64,000 nucleotides of DNA. It comes from Zygnema cylindricum (lineage: Eukaryota; Streptophyta; Zygnematophyceae; Zygnematales; Zygnemataceae). Of this stretch, positions 9,962 to 22,382 are shown piece by piece. Within the stretch, counting starts at the first letter, position 1. Each line of letters opens with the position of its first letter. Position numbers and translations under genes: made by a program. The stretch spans positions 124,001 to 188,000 of the forward strand of contig JBBHKE010003123.1 of NCBI GenBank assembly GCA_037447655.1, read 5' to 3'. Below the pieces are notes generated by a model. That model had not been told where the DNA came from. It did not search any database and worked only from the letters and a program-made list of their open reading frames with translations.

Positions 9962-12110
9962 TTCTCTTAATGGTTCAGAACCAGTTCACGTCAGTTAGCA
10001 CTGAACTATGATTAATGACACATGTAAACCCCACGTTAATGTTTCATTGTCGCTAATAACAATAAACAATGTACCGTAGGGGATCCCGAAATTTCATATC
10101 GAGCGCGAAATTCAGATAAACAAGATCAATTATTGAAAATCGGCAACATGGGTACCCAGAGGCCACCTTAATTGTCGGATCTACCCTATTACCACCCCTA
10201 CGACTTTCAAAAAACTACGGTACTGTAGAGTTTGGGCCAGCTGAACAATTTTAACAGTGTCGTTACGGCCAAGTTCGAAAATGACACACTTACGGTAAGA
10301 ATCGTGCAAACTAATGTTGGGTGTCTGGTAAAATCATATCGCTATAATCTCGATATTCGATATATGGGTGTCCATAGAGATACTGTACGAAAAATCGTAC
10401 GAACACCCCCCCCCCCCACTATGCGTGCGCCACCAGAGAGGGAAAACTGTTTTGGGAAAAAAAAATGTATATATTGCAGAAATATCGCGATATTTAGCTT
10501 ATCGATATATCGATTATCGGGTACCTAAAATTCGGTACATATCAAATATCGGCAAGTGGTCCTCGATACCCAACATTAGTGCAAACCTATTCATTGACGG
10601 TGTTACCGAAAATTGACCCAAACCTCCACTACAAATCTATTTTTCCCTTACGTCAAACAACACTCAAGTCATGGAATGTTGGTCTAAATACTTGATTAGT
10701 GCGCTATGGATCATTACATTAGGAGCTTAATTGATTTAAGTTTAAAATCCCTAGATTGTCAATCTTAACAAATAAATAAACAATATCTATCGAAATAATT
10801 CAATTTTCAAGAATCAATTCAATATGCAAGAAGGATGGTCAAGGTGGATAATTCAACATAAACATATCGAAAGGTCAAGGTGGAAATTAAAAAATGTATA
10901 ATAAACTTTTTCTAATGTAAATATCGATAAAAAAACAAAAGAGAATTAAAAAAAAAAGATCCACCAATATAGATAAGTAAATTTGACCTTAGAGAAGTGG
11001 TATATTATTAGTGTTTCCCGGTAAAACATTAAACAATTCTCATCGGTTTTATCATTTATACATTTTTTAAAACTATTTTTTTGGTCTTAACTTATTCTTT
11101 ATCGCCACTTTTTCTACATAACTACTATAATGATGTACATCTTGTGATAATTTTTTGTAATCGATTTATTTATGTATACAACACAGTCTAACACACTGTT
11201 AAATCTTGGCTTGTAAAACTTCGGAGTGCATTTGTAACCAACTAGACATTTGTGCCACTTTAACATATATACGCACTATAACAAAAATGAACCGTGCAAC
11301 ACAATCGTAATACATGCGTTTAGTTAAATAAAACAAAGCTTGATATGTGATATATTGCTCTATGGTATAATATTAATATTATATGCATGAGGGTGTAATG
11401 TAGGGATTTTTTCAATTTAGCATTTATGTCAATCTTTTATTAGAGAGTGGTGAGCCAGTGATCTTCTAAGTGCGTTAACATTTGTGTGGGAGGTAAATGT
11501 TTTAATTCAGAGAGCAACAACCATTATAAAAACTAATAGCCAAGCAAGCAATTATATCGACATAGTTTATGTCACCGAGGTATAAAAAGCCTCATTTGCG
11601 CCATTTACCTTTATGACCACATCGGCGTGATTTACAGTTTCGCATTCTTTGTATAATTTATTTTTTTAAAGCTAAATGAACCATAAGTAAACCTCGTGTC
11701 CTCTTTGGTCCCAAAATAATAGAATGTGCATAAACAATATTAACCACACTAAACCAACAAATACAACAAATGTCATTACGTAGCCAAATTGGAACATCAA
11801 CACCTATCAAGGCTAACCAATTTGTACTATTTTGTATTACTTTAATTGGCCATGTTCCACCACCCACACCGTTAAGCTATTTATTACACTTAAAGTATTT
11901 CAGGTTTACATGTACCATTAATTTAGAGTATCAAAAAATTACGATTAACACTTATTGCTTTGAATAAAGTACGACATGACAATCAAAATATTGTAGCGTT
12001 GTAAATAACAAATAAGATTAAAGACTTTAATTATTTCGTTGTCAACATTATTTTTCTAACTTGAATTTTTTTAAGTTTTTTATTTGTTTGTGTTGTTGTT
12101 CACTTTTTTG
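9962..12110. other. AT-rich intergenic DNA
   Basis: No supported gene. There is a C12 homopolymer near 10,406-10,417 and a cluster of ATATCG palindromes (about 10,330-10,540). The rest is AT-rich. It directly abuts the outermost retrotransposon (ATAAC at 12,111-12,115). Confidence 0.5.
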
Positions 12111-12115
12111 ATAAC

Positions 12116-12470
12116 TATAACAAGATTTCCTACCTCTCATAAAATCCCATTACTACAACCAATTTGAACCACACATTCCAAACATTAGAAATTACACATT
12201 CATTTTGAAATCACTCACACAAGGATAAACTTTTAATTCCACATGACATTTAGCCTGGTCCCTTGCCCTCTTGGCTCAACCCTTTCTTTAAAGTATTTTC
12301 CACTGCCTTCCAATCTTAAATAATTATATCTCTCAACTACTAAAACACTACTTTCGTAGTAAGAGATTTCCGTTCAAAGATGCTTTTGCTCCAATTTGGT
12401 ATTTATTCTTTTAAGACCAAGATCAGTCATAATTTCCACAAACTTTTCCAAAAAAAGATGCATACATTTT
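12116..12470 (-). repeat. Gypsy-2 3' LTR, left fragment
   Basis: Begins TATAACAAGATTTCC (TG changed to TA) right after the ATAAC duplication. It aligns with 55,505-55,870 of the 5' LTR, then stops at the insertion point of gypsy-1 (near ATTTT, 12,466-12,470). The LTR resumes at 42,866 after ACTTT, a 4/5 match as the gypsy-1 target duplication. Confidence 0.85.
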
Positions 12471-12953
12471 TGAAAAGGGACAAGATGATAACACCAAGTC
12501 GGCAATGCACAGCGGAATAATCCCAAGGATTCACTCGAAGCAACAGCAGGGATACACGGCATATAGAGTAAGAATTGGGACTTTATTTATCAGGAAGAGA
12601 TTACAAAATTGAATGCTCGTTGCAGAAGTTTGTTTCCAAAAACAGTTACCTTTGACTATGCCTACTTGACTATTAATACTAGCTAGCTGTTAGTCAACCA
12701 AGTACCACACTTATGTACATGTGGACCTTTTTGGTCAGCCGATACTTATACAAACTATATTCTAAAACAGCAAAGATTAATCTACAATATGTTGCGTTGC
12801 TATACAGCCACGCTGCGTTGCTCTGCCGCTATACTAGATTGCTATGGTGCTATGCTGCCCTAGTCTGACATCGCAGTTGCGCTGCTCTGCCATTGCAACT
12901 GTAGCAACCTTTCTACTTTGCTCCAAAGTACTCAATCTAGTAACCTTGTTACT
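12471..12953 (-). repeat. Gypsy-1 3' LTR
   Basis: Plus-strand reading starts TGAAAAGGGACAAGATGATA and ends CTTGTTACT (the terminal CA has changed). It aligns end to end with 42,392-42,865. The purine-rich GGGAGGCA just outside (minus sense) is the polypurine tract candidate. It contains CTAGCTAGCTG and several GCGTTGCTCTGC repeats. Confidence 0.85.
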
Positions 12954-13006
12954 GTGCCTCCCATTAAGGATTCAGCGTCATGCTGAATTCCACTTACTTA
13001 AGGAAA

Positions 13007-14519
13007 CTAGAGTTGGTAGAGTATCTCGTAAGTTTTTTGTCGGTACTCCTCGAATTCCGCACGCAGAGTGTTAAATTGGTTTTGGATTTCCTCACATCTC
13101 GCCTTCAAAAGCGCGATACCGTGATCCGCCGGTGATAGACGTCGTCGCGTAACCCGCCACCGGCACTTTTCATCTCCTTCCGCAAGTGAAATTTTCGGCG
13201 CATCTTGTTGTGGCGGAGGGGTTCCGGATGCAGGCTCCCAGGGTTCATGATTCTGAGAAGCCATGGGTGTTACAACTAGGTCTGATTCTTCCACTTCTTC
13301 GTTCATGGACTCCCACCTAGGCACTTTCCGTAACTTGAAGGAGATGTGCTTTTTGGCAGCTCGAGCTCGTTGCAATGCGTTCTTACAGGCTTGCTTGAGT
13401 GCTCGCACTTCTGGTGTAACCTCGGCCTGAGTGATGATATCGTGAAGGCGTACATCCTATAGATGATACTTTCGAAGTTGTTTGGGAACGTCAATGCGAT
13501 AACTATAGTGGTCCTCGACCACTTCTACAAACGGTGGAGTGTGAGGATTCAGTTGTACATAACCTTTGTGGTTGTTCCCTAAATCCTTCGTCCTCATAAA
13601 ATTCTAGGCGGGATGTGAAGGTACGCTAGCAGGGATGTTGATTGGTTTCCGGGTCTTACTGTGCGCCACTCCGCTGGGCACTCTGCAGGATTCCAATAGT
13701 ATCGTTTCACAAAACTAAAGTTGAGGTCGAGGTTTTGAGAGGCATTGGGAAGTGGAAATAAATAGTCAAGAATTTTTTCCTCTTTGTCGCTCTCACCCTC
13801 AAATTCCTCATCACCTTGTTAGAGGACAAACACGTCATCCTCGCTGGGGTAGTGCTTCTTAGCTTTCTTTTCAGAGCTTCTCGAAGACTGTTAGTCCGTC
13901 GTCCCTCTTTATTTGGGTCCCTCATCACTTCCAAAACATAGGCACATTCATCCTCTGGTGGGGGCGTCGATTCCTGCTCTTGTTCCTCAGCATCGAAGAG
14001 TTCATAGTCCTCTTTATCTTCGCGATCATCCTCCTTCATTGGATTATACTCGGGGTCTTGCAAATTTTTTGTCCCCTCCCCTCCGTTGCTCTCACTTGTT
14101 CCTTCCTCACTGACAGCATCCTCAACTTGTTCTGTCTCCTCACCTGTTGCCCTCCTACGATTTACCTCTACCATGGCTCCGGCTGCAACCAACAGCCTAT
14201 CCTCATGTCCTATCCGGACTTATCTCATTCTTTTCGATGGTGGAGAAGATGACGATACCATGGAGAGGGTAGTGGTGAAGTGTTCAGGTAACTCAACCAG
14301 TGCGGGAAAACTAGTTGTGTAGAGCAAAATGCTCTCGAGGTTGCTTCTACTAGGATTGTTGCGCAAGTTGTTGGCGTCTTTGGGAGATAGGGTTGTGGAT
14401 TTTTTCATTGGGACCCTCCTTACGTTGCAACATACGAGAATACCGCAGTGATCAATACTTCGCAGATTGCGATACTGCGGCGATATCAAGGGTTCGACTT
14501 CGCTAATGTTGCGGTTCAC
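13007..14519 (-). pseudogene. Extra 3' ORF of gypsy-1: acidic/coiled-coil accessory protein
   Basis: Minus-strand reading with one TAA near 14,210, frame changes near 13,830 and 13,600, and a stop near 13,455. The order is: an N-terminal segment ending LVELPEHFTTTL, an acidic domain (KEDDREDKEDYELFDAEEQ), a central domain with RYYWNPAECPAEWRTVRPG and LLAYLHIPPRI, then YRIDVPKQLRKYHL and AEVTPEVRALKQACKNALQR. It ends in a coiled coil (LLKARCEEIQNQFNTLRAEF). The central and C-terminal motifs match the intron ORF at 4660-5705 in order and character. Some plant gypsy lineages carry an extra ORF between integrase and 3' LTR. I do not recognise this one. Confidence 0.6.
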
Positions 14520-14712
14520 AACTTCGCCGTTGCGATATACAATGTCGCCGTTGCGATTCTCTGTCAGCGTAGACGTTGCGATTCTCTTACAACGCAGCTA
14601 TCACATTGCGATCCCCAGGCTGTGCAACGATGGTGTCTTGATCCTCCATCAGCGCCACTACGTTTCTGCGTCGAGTCTCCAAGATGACTACGACAGTTGC
14701 CACTCTGCGGTT

Positions 14713-14780
14713 TGTCAATTCTTTGTCCTCCCTTGGACTACAGAATTCAGGAAGCCTTTAGGAATTTTTTAACTAACCCA
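14713..14780 (-). repeat. Remnant of the copia-1 3' LTR
   Basis: About 68 bp matching the LTR end at 26,021-26,090 (shared GTCCTCC-TTGGACTACAGAATTC). It is fused directly to RNase H sequence at 14,781. A deletion removed the rest of the LTR and the end of pol. Confidence 0.7.
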
Positions 14781-14856
14781 CTTTTGACCCTCACGAAGCT
14801 CAATTTTATGTCTATATGCTTAGCTTTGAAATGATGTTTTCGATTGGCTGCAATTG

Positions 14857-15546
14857 TGTTGAAGGTCATGGGCATTTAGACTCGGCTTTGATCCACTCCC
14901 ACTAGGAGTCACACTTGCACCAACTGGGATATTCGTCCCTGGAGGAGCGGGTGGAGCACTAGGGCTAATAGGAGCACTTGTAGCAGGAGCTAAGCCATTA
15001 TCAGATATGTTAGCGGAAGCAAACCCAAAGAGGAATACCTATCAGACTAGATGAATACTGTAAGATATGTAACTACAAATGAAAGAGGTCTTTCAACCAA
15101 ATAAACATGTACTACAAGCAAATCAAAGACAATAGAGCACAAATCACCTTAAGCTGCACTTAGTACTCTCATTTCCTTAAACTCTCTGAAGAATGTACAT
15201 TCTGTATCATATTAATCAATCATAATTGAACTAAATACTCAAAATATCTAGAAAACATCTAAAATGTATATACAGGGTTCACCAGACAACCTACTAAACA
15301 AAAAATCTAAGTGTTTGGACCAGAATTGTCCACTAACAATATCTGTACCCTAAAAATCTGGGTGATTCTTATCACGTCCACATTCATTAGCGGCCTTACA
15401 CACTAATGTACTTAAAGTTAACTATTCGTAAAGATACTACAAAAATTCCATACTAAATTTGGTCAATATTGAACAGTTGGTATTCCAAAAATATTCTAAG
15501 TCATAGACTCAAATTTCTAACACTTATTAAAGCTTACTTTTCAATA
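14857..15546. mobile_element. 690-bp insertion in copia-1 RNase H with AATTG target duplication
   Basis: The RNase H sequence is contiguous across AATTG (14,852-14,856) and AATTG (15,547-15,551) when the insert is removed. The insert begins TGTTGAAGGT and ends CTTTTCAATA, an imperfect short inverted end. On its minus strand, after a TAG acceptor-like site near 15,040, about 60 codons read as a Pro/Ala/Ser-rich protein tail (NGLAPATSAPISPSAPPAPP) ending near 14,860. This could be a captured host exon. The rest is AT-rich without recognised coding. Confidence 0.6.
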
Positions 15547-15551
15547 AATTG

Positions 15552-17007
15552 CAATGGCAGCCGGATTATCACAAAAGACTTCATGCACTCTCTCTTTCAA
15601 TTACCTCAGTTTTTGCAACAAGGGCTTGACCCACATCATCTCTATCACAGCAGAACAAGAGGCTATATACTCAGCCTCCATAGTAGACTTGGCAACCACC
15701 TTTTGTGGCTTGTTGCTCCAACAACAAGCACCTTCCCCCATATACAACACATACCCGAAAGTGCATCTTCTCATATGTGCATCCCCATAACTAGCATCAC
15801 TCGCAGTAGTGATATCAGTGTGCTCCCCTCCCAAATGCAACCATAAATCTCTAGTTCCCACCAGATATCTCATGACTCTCTTGGCTGCCTCCCAGTCTTT
15901 CATCATAGGATCATTAAGACTCCTACAGAGTACTCCAACTGTTGCCGCTATGTCCGGCCTGGTACAGTTCATAAAGTATATTATGTTTTTTACAACCTGC
16001 CTGTAAGGGATAAACTTTATAAACTCTTTCTCTTCTAGATTAATTTGATCATCTAAGGTTATCACTCCTCCTTTTACACTTCTATCACTTACTTTCTTTA
16101 AGTCCATGAGAGTGGTACAATTGTTTGCCTTTTCCATCTGGAATTTCTGAAGAATATTCCTTATAATTTCTTTATGAGTAAGTCTAATGATCCTTTTCCC
16201 CATATCTCCCTCCATTTGAATTCCCAAAATATATCTTGCCTCCCCTAAATCCTTCATATCAAATCTTCTTCTAAGATCTTTCTCTAACTTTTTGGTCTTT
16301 TCCAAAGACTTACTTAACACCAGCAGATCATCCACATAAATTGCAACAAAAATCACACCATTCTTATCTTCAAACATATAGATAGAATGGTGAGAGTTGA
16401 TCCAGATATATCCTTGACCGGTAAAAAACTCATCTAGTTTCTTATTCCACTGTCAGAGAGCGTGTTTCAGCCCATATAAGGACTTTATGAGCCTCCAGAC
16501 TTTGCTCTCTTCTCCTTCCTCCAAGAACCCCTCTGGTCACCGCATGAAAATTTCTTCCTCTAATTCACCATTGAGAAAGGCGGTCTTAATATCCATTTGG
16601 TGTATTTCCATGTTTTCCGCTGCTGCTAGACTGAGGAGAATCCTTACTGATGGGAATTGAACAACTAGAGCAAAAGTCTCCTCATACTCAATCTCCTCAT
16701 TTTGGGTGAACCTTTTTGCTACCAACCGAGCATTATATCTTTAAATGGTATTTTCTGGGTTCAGTTTCAGTTTAAACACCCATTTATAGCCAATAGATTT
16801 TCTGTCTAGAGGACAGTCGGCTAGTTCCCAAGTATTTGCTTCTATGATGGAGGCCATCTCAATATTTATGGCTCTAATCCATCTATCTTTCTCCAAAGTG
16901 TTTACTGCCTCCGAGTATGACTGTGGCTAATCTAGGTGAGATAACTTAGATACCTTATGAGCAACTTTTTTTTCTTGTATCCTTTTGCTGCTTTTTCTCC
17001 CACCCTA
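15552..17007 (-). pseudogene. Copia-1 reverse transcriptase and RNase H (3' half of pol)
   Basis: Minus-strand frames give the copia RT palm (MDIKTAFLNGELEEEIFM near 16.55 kb), the catalytic YVDDLLVLSK near 16.33 kb, KDLGEARYILGIQMEGD, the PYRQVV-YFMNCTRPDIAA connection, and the RNase H block SDASYGDAHMRRCTFGYVLY and STMEAEYIA. A 258-codon frame (16,377-15,601) is unbroken, while stops and frameshifts lie upstream. It joins 23,416 onward once copia-A is removed. Confidence 0.8.
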
Positions 17008-18042
17008 TGTAGAAATTAATGGCTATTTTTGTTTTTTTTGGGTGTTCTAAAATGCAAAAAAAAAGCAAAGGCGGTCATTCTCTAACTCCTCTCTCCACCT
17101 CCCACATTTGTCTTAGTCACTGAAAGCTGTAAAGGGAGAAAGAGCCATGGCTGCCTATGCTATCCAGACGGGGATAGACATTAGATTGTTAGATTTACCA
17201 AAATAGATAATGATCGACCCGGGATTTGAACTTGGTACCAACCGTCCGTCAAAGCCTCTGGTAGCTGGTTGCTTTAGCCAATTAGTCCAAGATCAAGGTT
17301 ATACGATATAGGGTTTGATAATTAAATAAATACTCACACGTAGGCTATTTCATTTAACGGGTTATTTGTACAAAGATTCAATTTATGTTGTACGGCGTAC
17401 GGAAGGTCCGAAACAGATACCGTGCACTTTGTTTTGAAGACGAAACAAATATTGCGCAAGAATTTATGACGGCTACAATTGAAATCCGGTTTAATCGGAC
17501 GGCCGCGAAGAATGCCGAGATTGCGGAATAGTTTTTCGGCGATATGCGGTCAACGTCACATCGATTAACACGTGGCACAACCATATTGGAATACAACATC
17601 TCCAAGGATAACCGGAATGAATCCAAAAATGACATCTGTCGACTTGTTGGCTATGTCGTACAATGGCCGTACATAAAGTACACCGGCACCTATACCTTTC
17701 TATATGACACAATATTATAATTGGTGTCGTACTTTAGTATACAGAGTTTTAGAGAGAGATAGGACTTAGAAAAATTTGATAGATTGGATCCTCTCTCCAA
17801 GAGAGCTTCAGTACAAAAGGTCAACTTTGACCCTCTATAACTTATTGCTCAGAAGAGGAAATTCAGTGATTATTTTTGCTATAGACTCAAGGGAGTCTTG
17901 CCTTCATAGGGGTGGTGGTGGTTAGAGCTTTTGGTTGTCAGGGTGGCAGTTATACTTGCAGAAGGACAAAGGGGTCAGGGTTATCCTAGAGGCTTAGTGT
18001 GAGGTGCCTACTCGAAGGACCTATGGAGGTCTCAGAGTTACA
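17008..18042 (+). repeat. Copia-A 5' LTR
   Basis: 1035 bp, TG...CA. It contains the conserved LTR block ending GAGCCATGGCTGCCTATG, an antisense tRNA-like block with B-box-like GTTCAAATCC (minus strand, near 17,225), GTACG-rich U3 sequence and the leader shared by the copia LTRs in this window. The gag ATG (18,023) lies inside its last 20 bases. Confidence 0.85.
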
Positions 18043-21000
18043 GGTTATGGGCCCATCCTCTAGGGTGCCCATCTTCAATGGAGCTGGCTTCATATTCTAG
18101 GAAAGTATGATGACATGAGCTCTATGTGAGAAACGATTTTGGGGAATAGTGAGTGGATAGGTGAGGCGTCCATCAAGTCTTCGGATCCCTCTAAGGTTTA
18201 CAAGAGGCGAATCACTAAAGATGTAAATCTATTTTCAACCGAGGAGACAAAGGCAGGGGAGGTGGTGGACAAAGGAAAGGAGAAGGAGACGGTCACACCA
18301 ATAGCAACCGATACGGCATTAATGTCACCTATTCCGAGGAACGCGGAGAATGATATCGATATTTGGGACTACAACAATATGGCGGCTAAGCACTTCATCT
18401 TCCGCGATCTTACTCAAAGGCTTAAATCTCCTCATTTGCAGGTAGAGAGGGCATCCGATCTTTTGGTGGCTCTCATAGAGATGTACCAAAGTGGTTTGAT
18501 TCAACAACAACAGTTGGCTGATTAGCAAATAAAGGAGTATGTATACAAAGGGGGGAAGATATTGGATTTTTGTAATGAGCTTGCTACACTTTTCATGGAA
18601 CTAGAGAGTGCAAGAAATGTATTTAGTGAAAAGGAAAAGGTTAACTGTTTACTGATGAAGTTACCCAATGAGTTTGAGAACATAGTCAACCGTGTGCTAG
18701 ACTTGGCGGACTCAAGGTGGATTTGGAATTTAGTAGTAGGGATGATTCTCGTTCGGGAGAATACGATTGAGATCTGAAGGGGAGGAAAGAGTGGGCAAGC
18801 CTTCGTAGTTGGGACCGATTGGAGGAACAATGATTCCAGGAAACAAGTCAGAAATTATCGAGGGGAGGAGCAAAAAAATCAGACCGAGGAGTTCGGACCA
18901 AGGACTCCCAAAGGTTTGTGCCATTTTTGTAAGAAACCAAGGCACTATATGGCTGACAACACTAAGTTAACTAAGCTGCGGTTAAAGGAGGGACAAATCA
19001 GTGGACCCCCGAGAGGAAAGAAAAAGGCCCTTCTAACGCAGGTACATGAGGCGGAATATGAGGACAAGGACGATAAACTCTTATTGGATGAGGAGTTGGA
19101 AGCGAAAAACGAGGTTAAAATTCCACGAAAGCACAAATGTGCTTTTTATGGATTGAAAGGTGAAGCAAACTGGATTGTAGATTCAGGTGCATCCATGCAC
19201 ATGTGTAAAGAGAAACACATGTTCACCAAAATAAGAAACATTCCCACCGTAGAGATAGAATACAGGGATGGGAGGATAGTCACTACTACTCTTGTAGAAT
19301 TGGTGGATCTAAAGGTGTTTGTAGAAGAAAAGACATCCATAATTACATTCTCTGATGTATTATTTATTCCGGAGCTGAACAAAAACCTTATCTTTACATT
19401 TGTATTAGATGATAAGGGTTTTGATACTAGCACTAGGAAAGGAGTCTTTACTGCTAGTTTGAGGAGGAAGTTTATTTTAATGTTGAAAAAGGTAGCCAAG
19501 GGATGTTTAGGCTGATTTTAAGCAATGAAAAGAAGAAACTTTATTGTGCTGGTATTCATGATATAATATTGTGGCTTAAGAGGCTTGGGCATGTGAATCT
19601 AGATAAGTTAAGAGAGATGAAAAAGATGGGAGTAGTGGAAGGGATTCAGTTCGGTGAGAGTGAGAATGTATTGATTGTAGTGGAATGTGCTCTAGGTAAG
19701 CACAGAGGTTACCCTTCCCAAAAACTGCCACCTATAAGGGAGAAAAGATTATAGATTTAGTACACACAGATATTTGGGGACCAGCAAGAGTGCCATCACT
19801 CGGGGGGAAGAGATTTATGATGACTATCACCAATGATTTGTCTCGGTATTCCAGGGTGTATTTTCTGAAAAATAAGTCAGAGGCTCGTGAATGTTTTAAA
19901 CAATATAAAGCATGGATCCATGAAACCTCAATCAAGAGAGTAAGGAGTGACAATGGTGGAGAGTATACCTCTAACCTGTTTGAGGATTTTCAGAGAGAAG
20001 ATGGAGTGCAATACCAAAAGACAGTTCCTGAAAATCCTGAGCTGAATGGTGTAGCTGAAAGATTAAATAGAACCCTGAGTGATATTGCTAGAAGTTTGCT
20101 ATCACATAAGAAGATTTGAAAGAAGTTTTGGGCCGAAGCAATGAACTGTGCAAATTATCTCAAGAATAGAGTTCTTACTTCAGCAGTAAAAGGCCAAACA
20201 CCCTATGAGAGATGGACAGGCCGAAAACCAGATATTTCACACTTAAAGGTTTTCGTTAGTCAAGTGTTCAGTTTAGACACAGATTGGTCAAACTAGAAGT
20301 TAGACCCAAAAGGAAAACAAGGATATCTACTAGGATATGATGAAGATGTAAAAGGATATAGAGTCTATGATCTCAAAAGAGGATATTATCCTAATGGAGC
20401 ATTTAGTGGTTATGGATGAAGGAAAATCTATAGATCCCTTTAAACATACAAAAACAGTCAGAATCTGATTTGAGTCACAAAAGCCTGATGACTTTGAGCT
20501 TCCTAACTATCCAGGATTTCAAGAAGATGATGATCTTGGAAGTACAGATGAGATCGAGAAAGACCCAAATGCGAAACCCCTAGTTTTAACTCCAACTGAA
20601 GCGGAAGACTTGGTGGAAATCGACCCGGAATCAAAGGATAGGGGCGAAGTAGAAAATGTTCGGAAGAATCCAAGAGAGCCATCTATTCCGGCAACTAAGT
20701 TTGAGGGAGGAAGAAGAAGCAGCAAAAGATTGCAAGAGAGGCAAGCTAACAATAAGGTAACCAAACTGTCTCACCCCGATTAACCTCAAACTTATAATGA
20801 GGCAATGACTTGTCCTCAAAGAAACCGGTGGAAGAGAAACATTAATGTGGAGATGGCCTCAATTATGGTTGCCGATACATGAGAATTGATGGATTGTCCC
20901 CCTGACAAGAATCTAATTGGGTGTAAGTGGGTATTTAAGCTGAAACTCAACTCGGATAACACCATTGAGCGCTACAAGGCTCGGTTAGTGGCGAAGGGAT

Positions 21001-22369
21001 TTACCCCGAAAGTGGGAATTGACTACAAGGAGACTTTTGCTCCGTTTGTCAGGTTTCTTTCAGTTTCGGATACTTCTTAGTATGGTGGCAACAGAAGACA
21101 TGGAAGTGCATCAGATGGAAATTAAGACGACCTTTCTACATGGAGTGTTAGAAGAGGAAATTTTTATCCGACTGCCCAAAGGATTTGTGGAGCAAGGGGA
21201 GGAAAGCAACGTATGCCGATTGATCAAATCTTTGTATGGGCTAAAACCGACACCCCGACAATGGAACAAGAAGCTCGATGAGTTTTTTACAAGTTTGCGA
21301 TATATTTGAATCAGCTCAGATCACTCACTTTATTTGTTTGAAGATGAGAAAGGAATTATTTTTATTGCAATTTATGTTGATGATTTGCTTGTTTTAAGTA
21401 AATCTATAGATAAAATAAAAAAGTTGAAAAATGATCTAAAAGGAAGATTTGAGATGAAAGATATGGGAGAAGCAAGGTATATTTTGGGAATTTAGGTAGA
21501 GAGAGATAGAGATAGAAAAATAATAAGATTAACTCAAAAAGAGGCCATTGGAAACATGTTGGAAAAATTCCAAATGGACAAGGCTAATAGTTATACCACT
21601 CCTATGGAATTAAAGAAGGGAAGTGAGGGGAGTGTGGAAAAGGGAGTTATAATCTTAGATGAAAAGGTAGGCTCGGAAGAGAAAAGATTTATGTAGACCA
21701 TCTCTTATAGACAAGTAGTGGGCACCCATATATATTTCATGAATAGTACCCCTCTCGACATAGCCGCAGCTGTAGGAGTACTAAGTAGGAGTCTGAATGC
21801 TCCCACTAAGAAAAATACGGAGGCAGCTAAGAGAGTCCTTAAATATCTCATAGGGACTAGAGATTTATGGTTGCATTTGGGTGGGAACAATACTGACATC
21901 ACCACTTGAAGTGATGCCAGCTATGGGGATGCTTGTATGAGGAGATGTACATCTGGATATGTATTGTATATAGGTGATGCGGCTTGCTGCTGGAGTAGCA
22001 AGTAGCAAAAGGTCATTCCTCAGGCCACCATGGAGGTTGAGTAACTGGCTTCTTGCTCTGCTGTAAAAGAATTAATGTGGGTCAAGTCTTTGCTTGGTGA
22101 GCTTGGTCATCTTAAGAGTGGTGTCCAAAAAGTGTTTTGTGATAATCAGGTTGCCATTGCCATTTTTTGCCAATCCTAAACATCACTTGAAAGCCAAACA
22201 TATGGACATTAGACTTAGCTTTGTTAGGGAGAAAGTAGAAAACAAGATAATCAGTTTGGAGCATAAACCAAATAGTGAAATTGTTGCAGATATGATGACC
22301 AAACATGTGCCTTCCCCTAAACTAATTTTCTGCCGGAAGAAGTGTCTTCTTAAAATAAAGAGTGACTAG
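18023..22369 (+). pseudogene. Copia-A gag-pol polyprotein, multiply broken
   Basis: The order is gag, zinc knuckle, protease, integrase, RT and RNase H, as in Ty1/copia. Gag starts MEVSELQVMG and meets a stop within 26 codons. The zinc knuckle CHFCKKPRHYMADN has lost its last Cys. The protease WIVDSGASMHMC keeps its DSGAS site. In integrase the first zinc-binding His is lost (LKRLGH), but the carboxylates in DLVHTDIWGP, SDNGGEYTSN and LNGVAERLNR are present. RT keeps IYVDDLLVL (YVDD at 21,373-21,384). RNase H and its tail end at KSD-stop, 22,369. Many stops and small indels make it non-functional. Confidence 0.85.
18043..18057 (+). promoter_or_regulatory. Copia-A primer-binding site (half initiator tRNA-Met type)
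   Basis: GGTTATGGGCCCATC follows the LTR end directly. It differs at one base from the reverse complement of the conserved plant initiator tRNA-Met anticodon arm (GGTGGGCCCATAACC). Confidence 0.75.
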
Positions 22370-22382
22370 AAGATAAAAGGAG

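Noticed and set aside
10406-10417. C12 run as a biological signal
   Set aside because: Simple homopolymer with no associated structure, possibly of uncertain length in the assembly.
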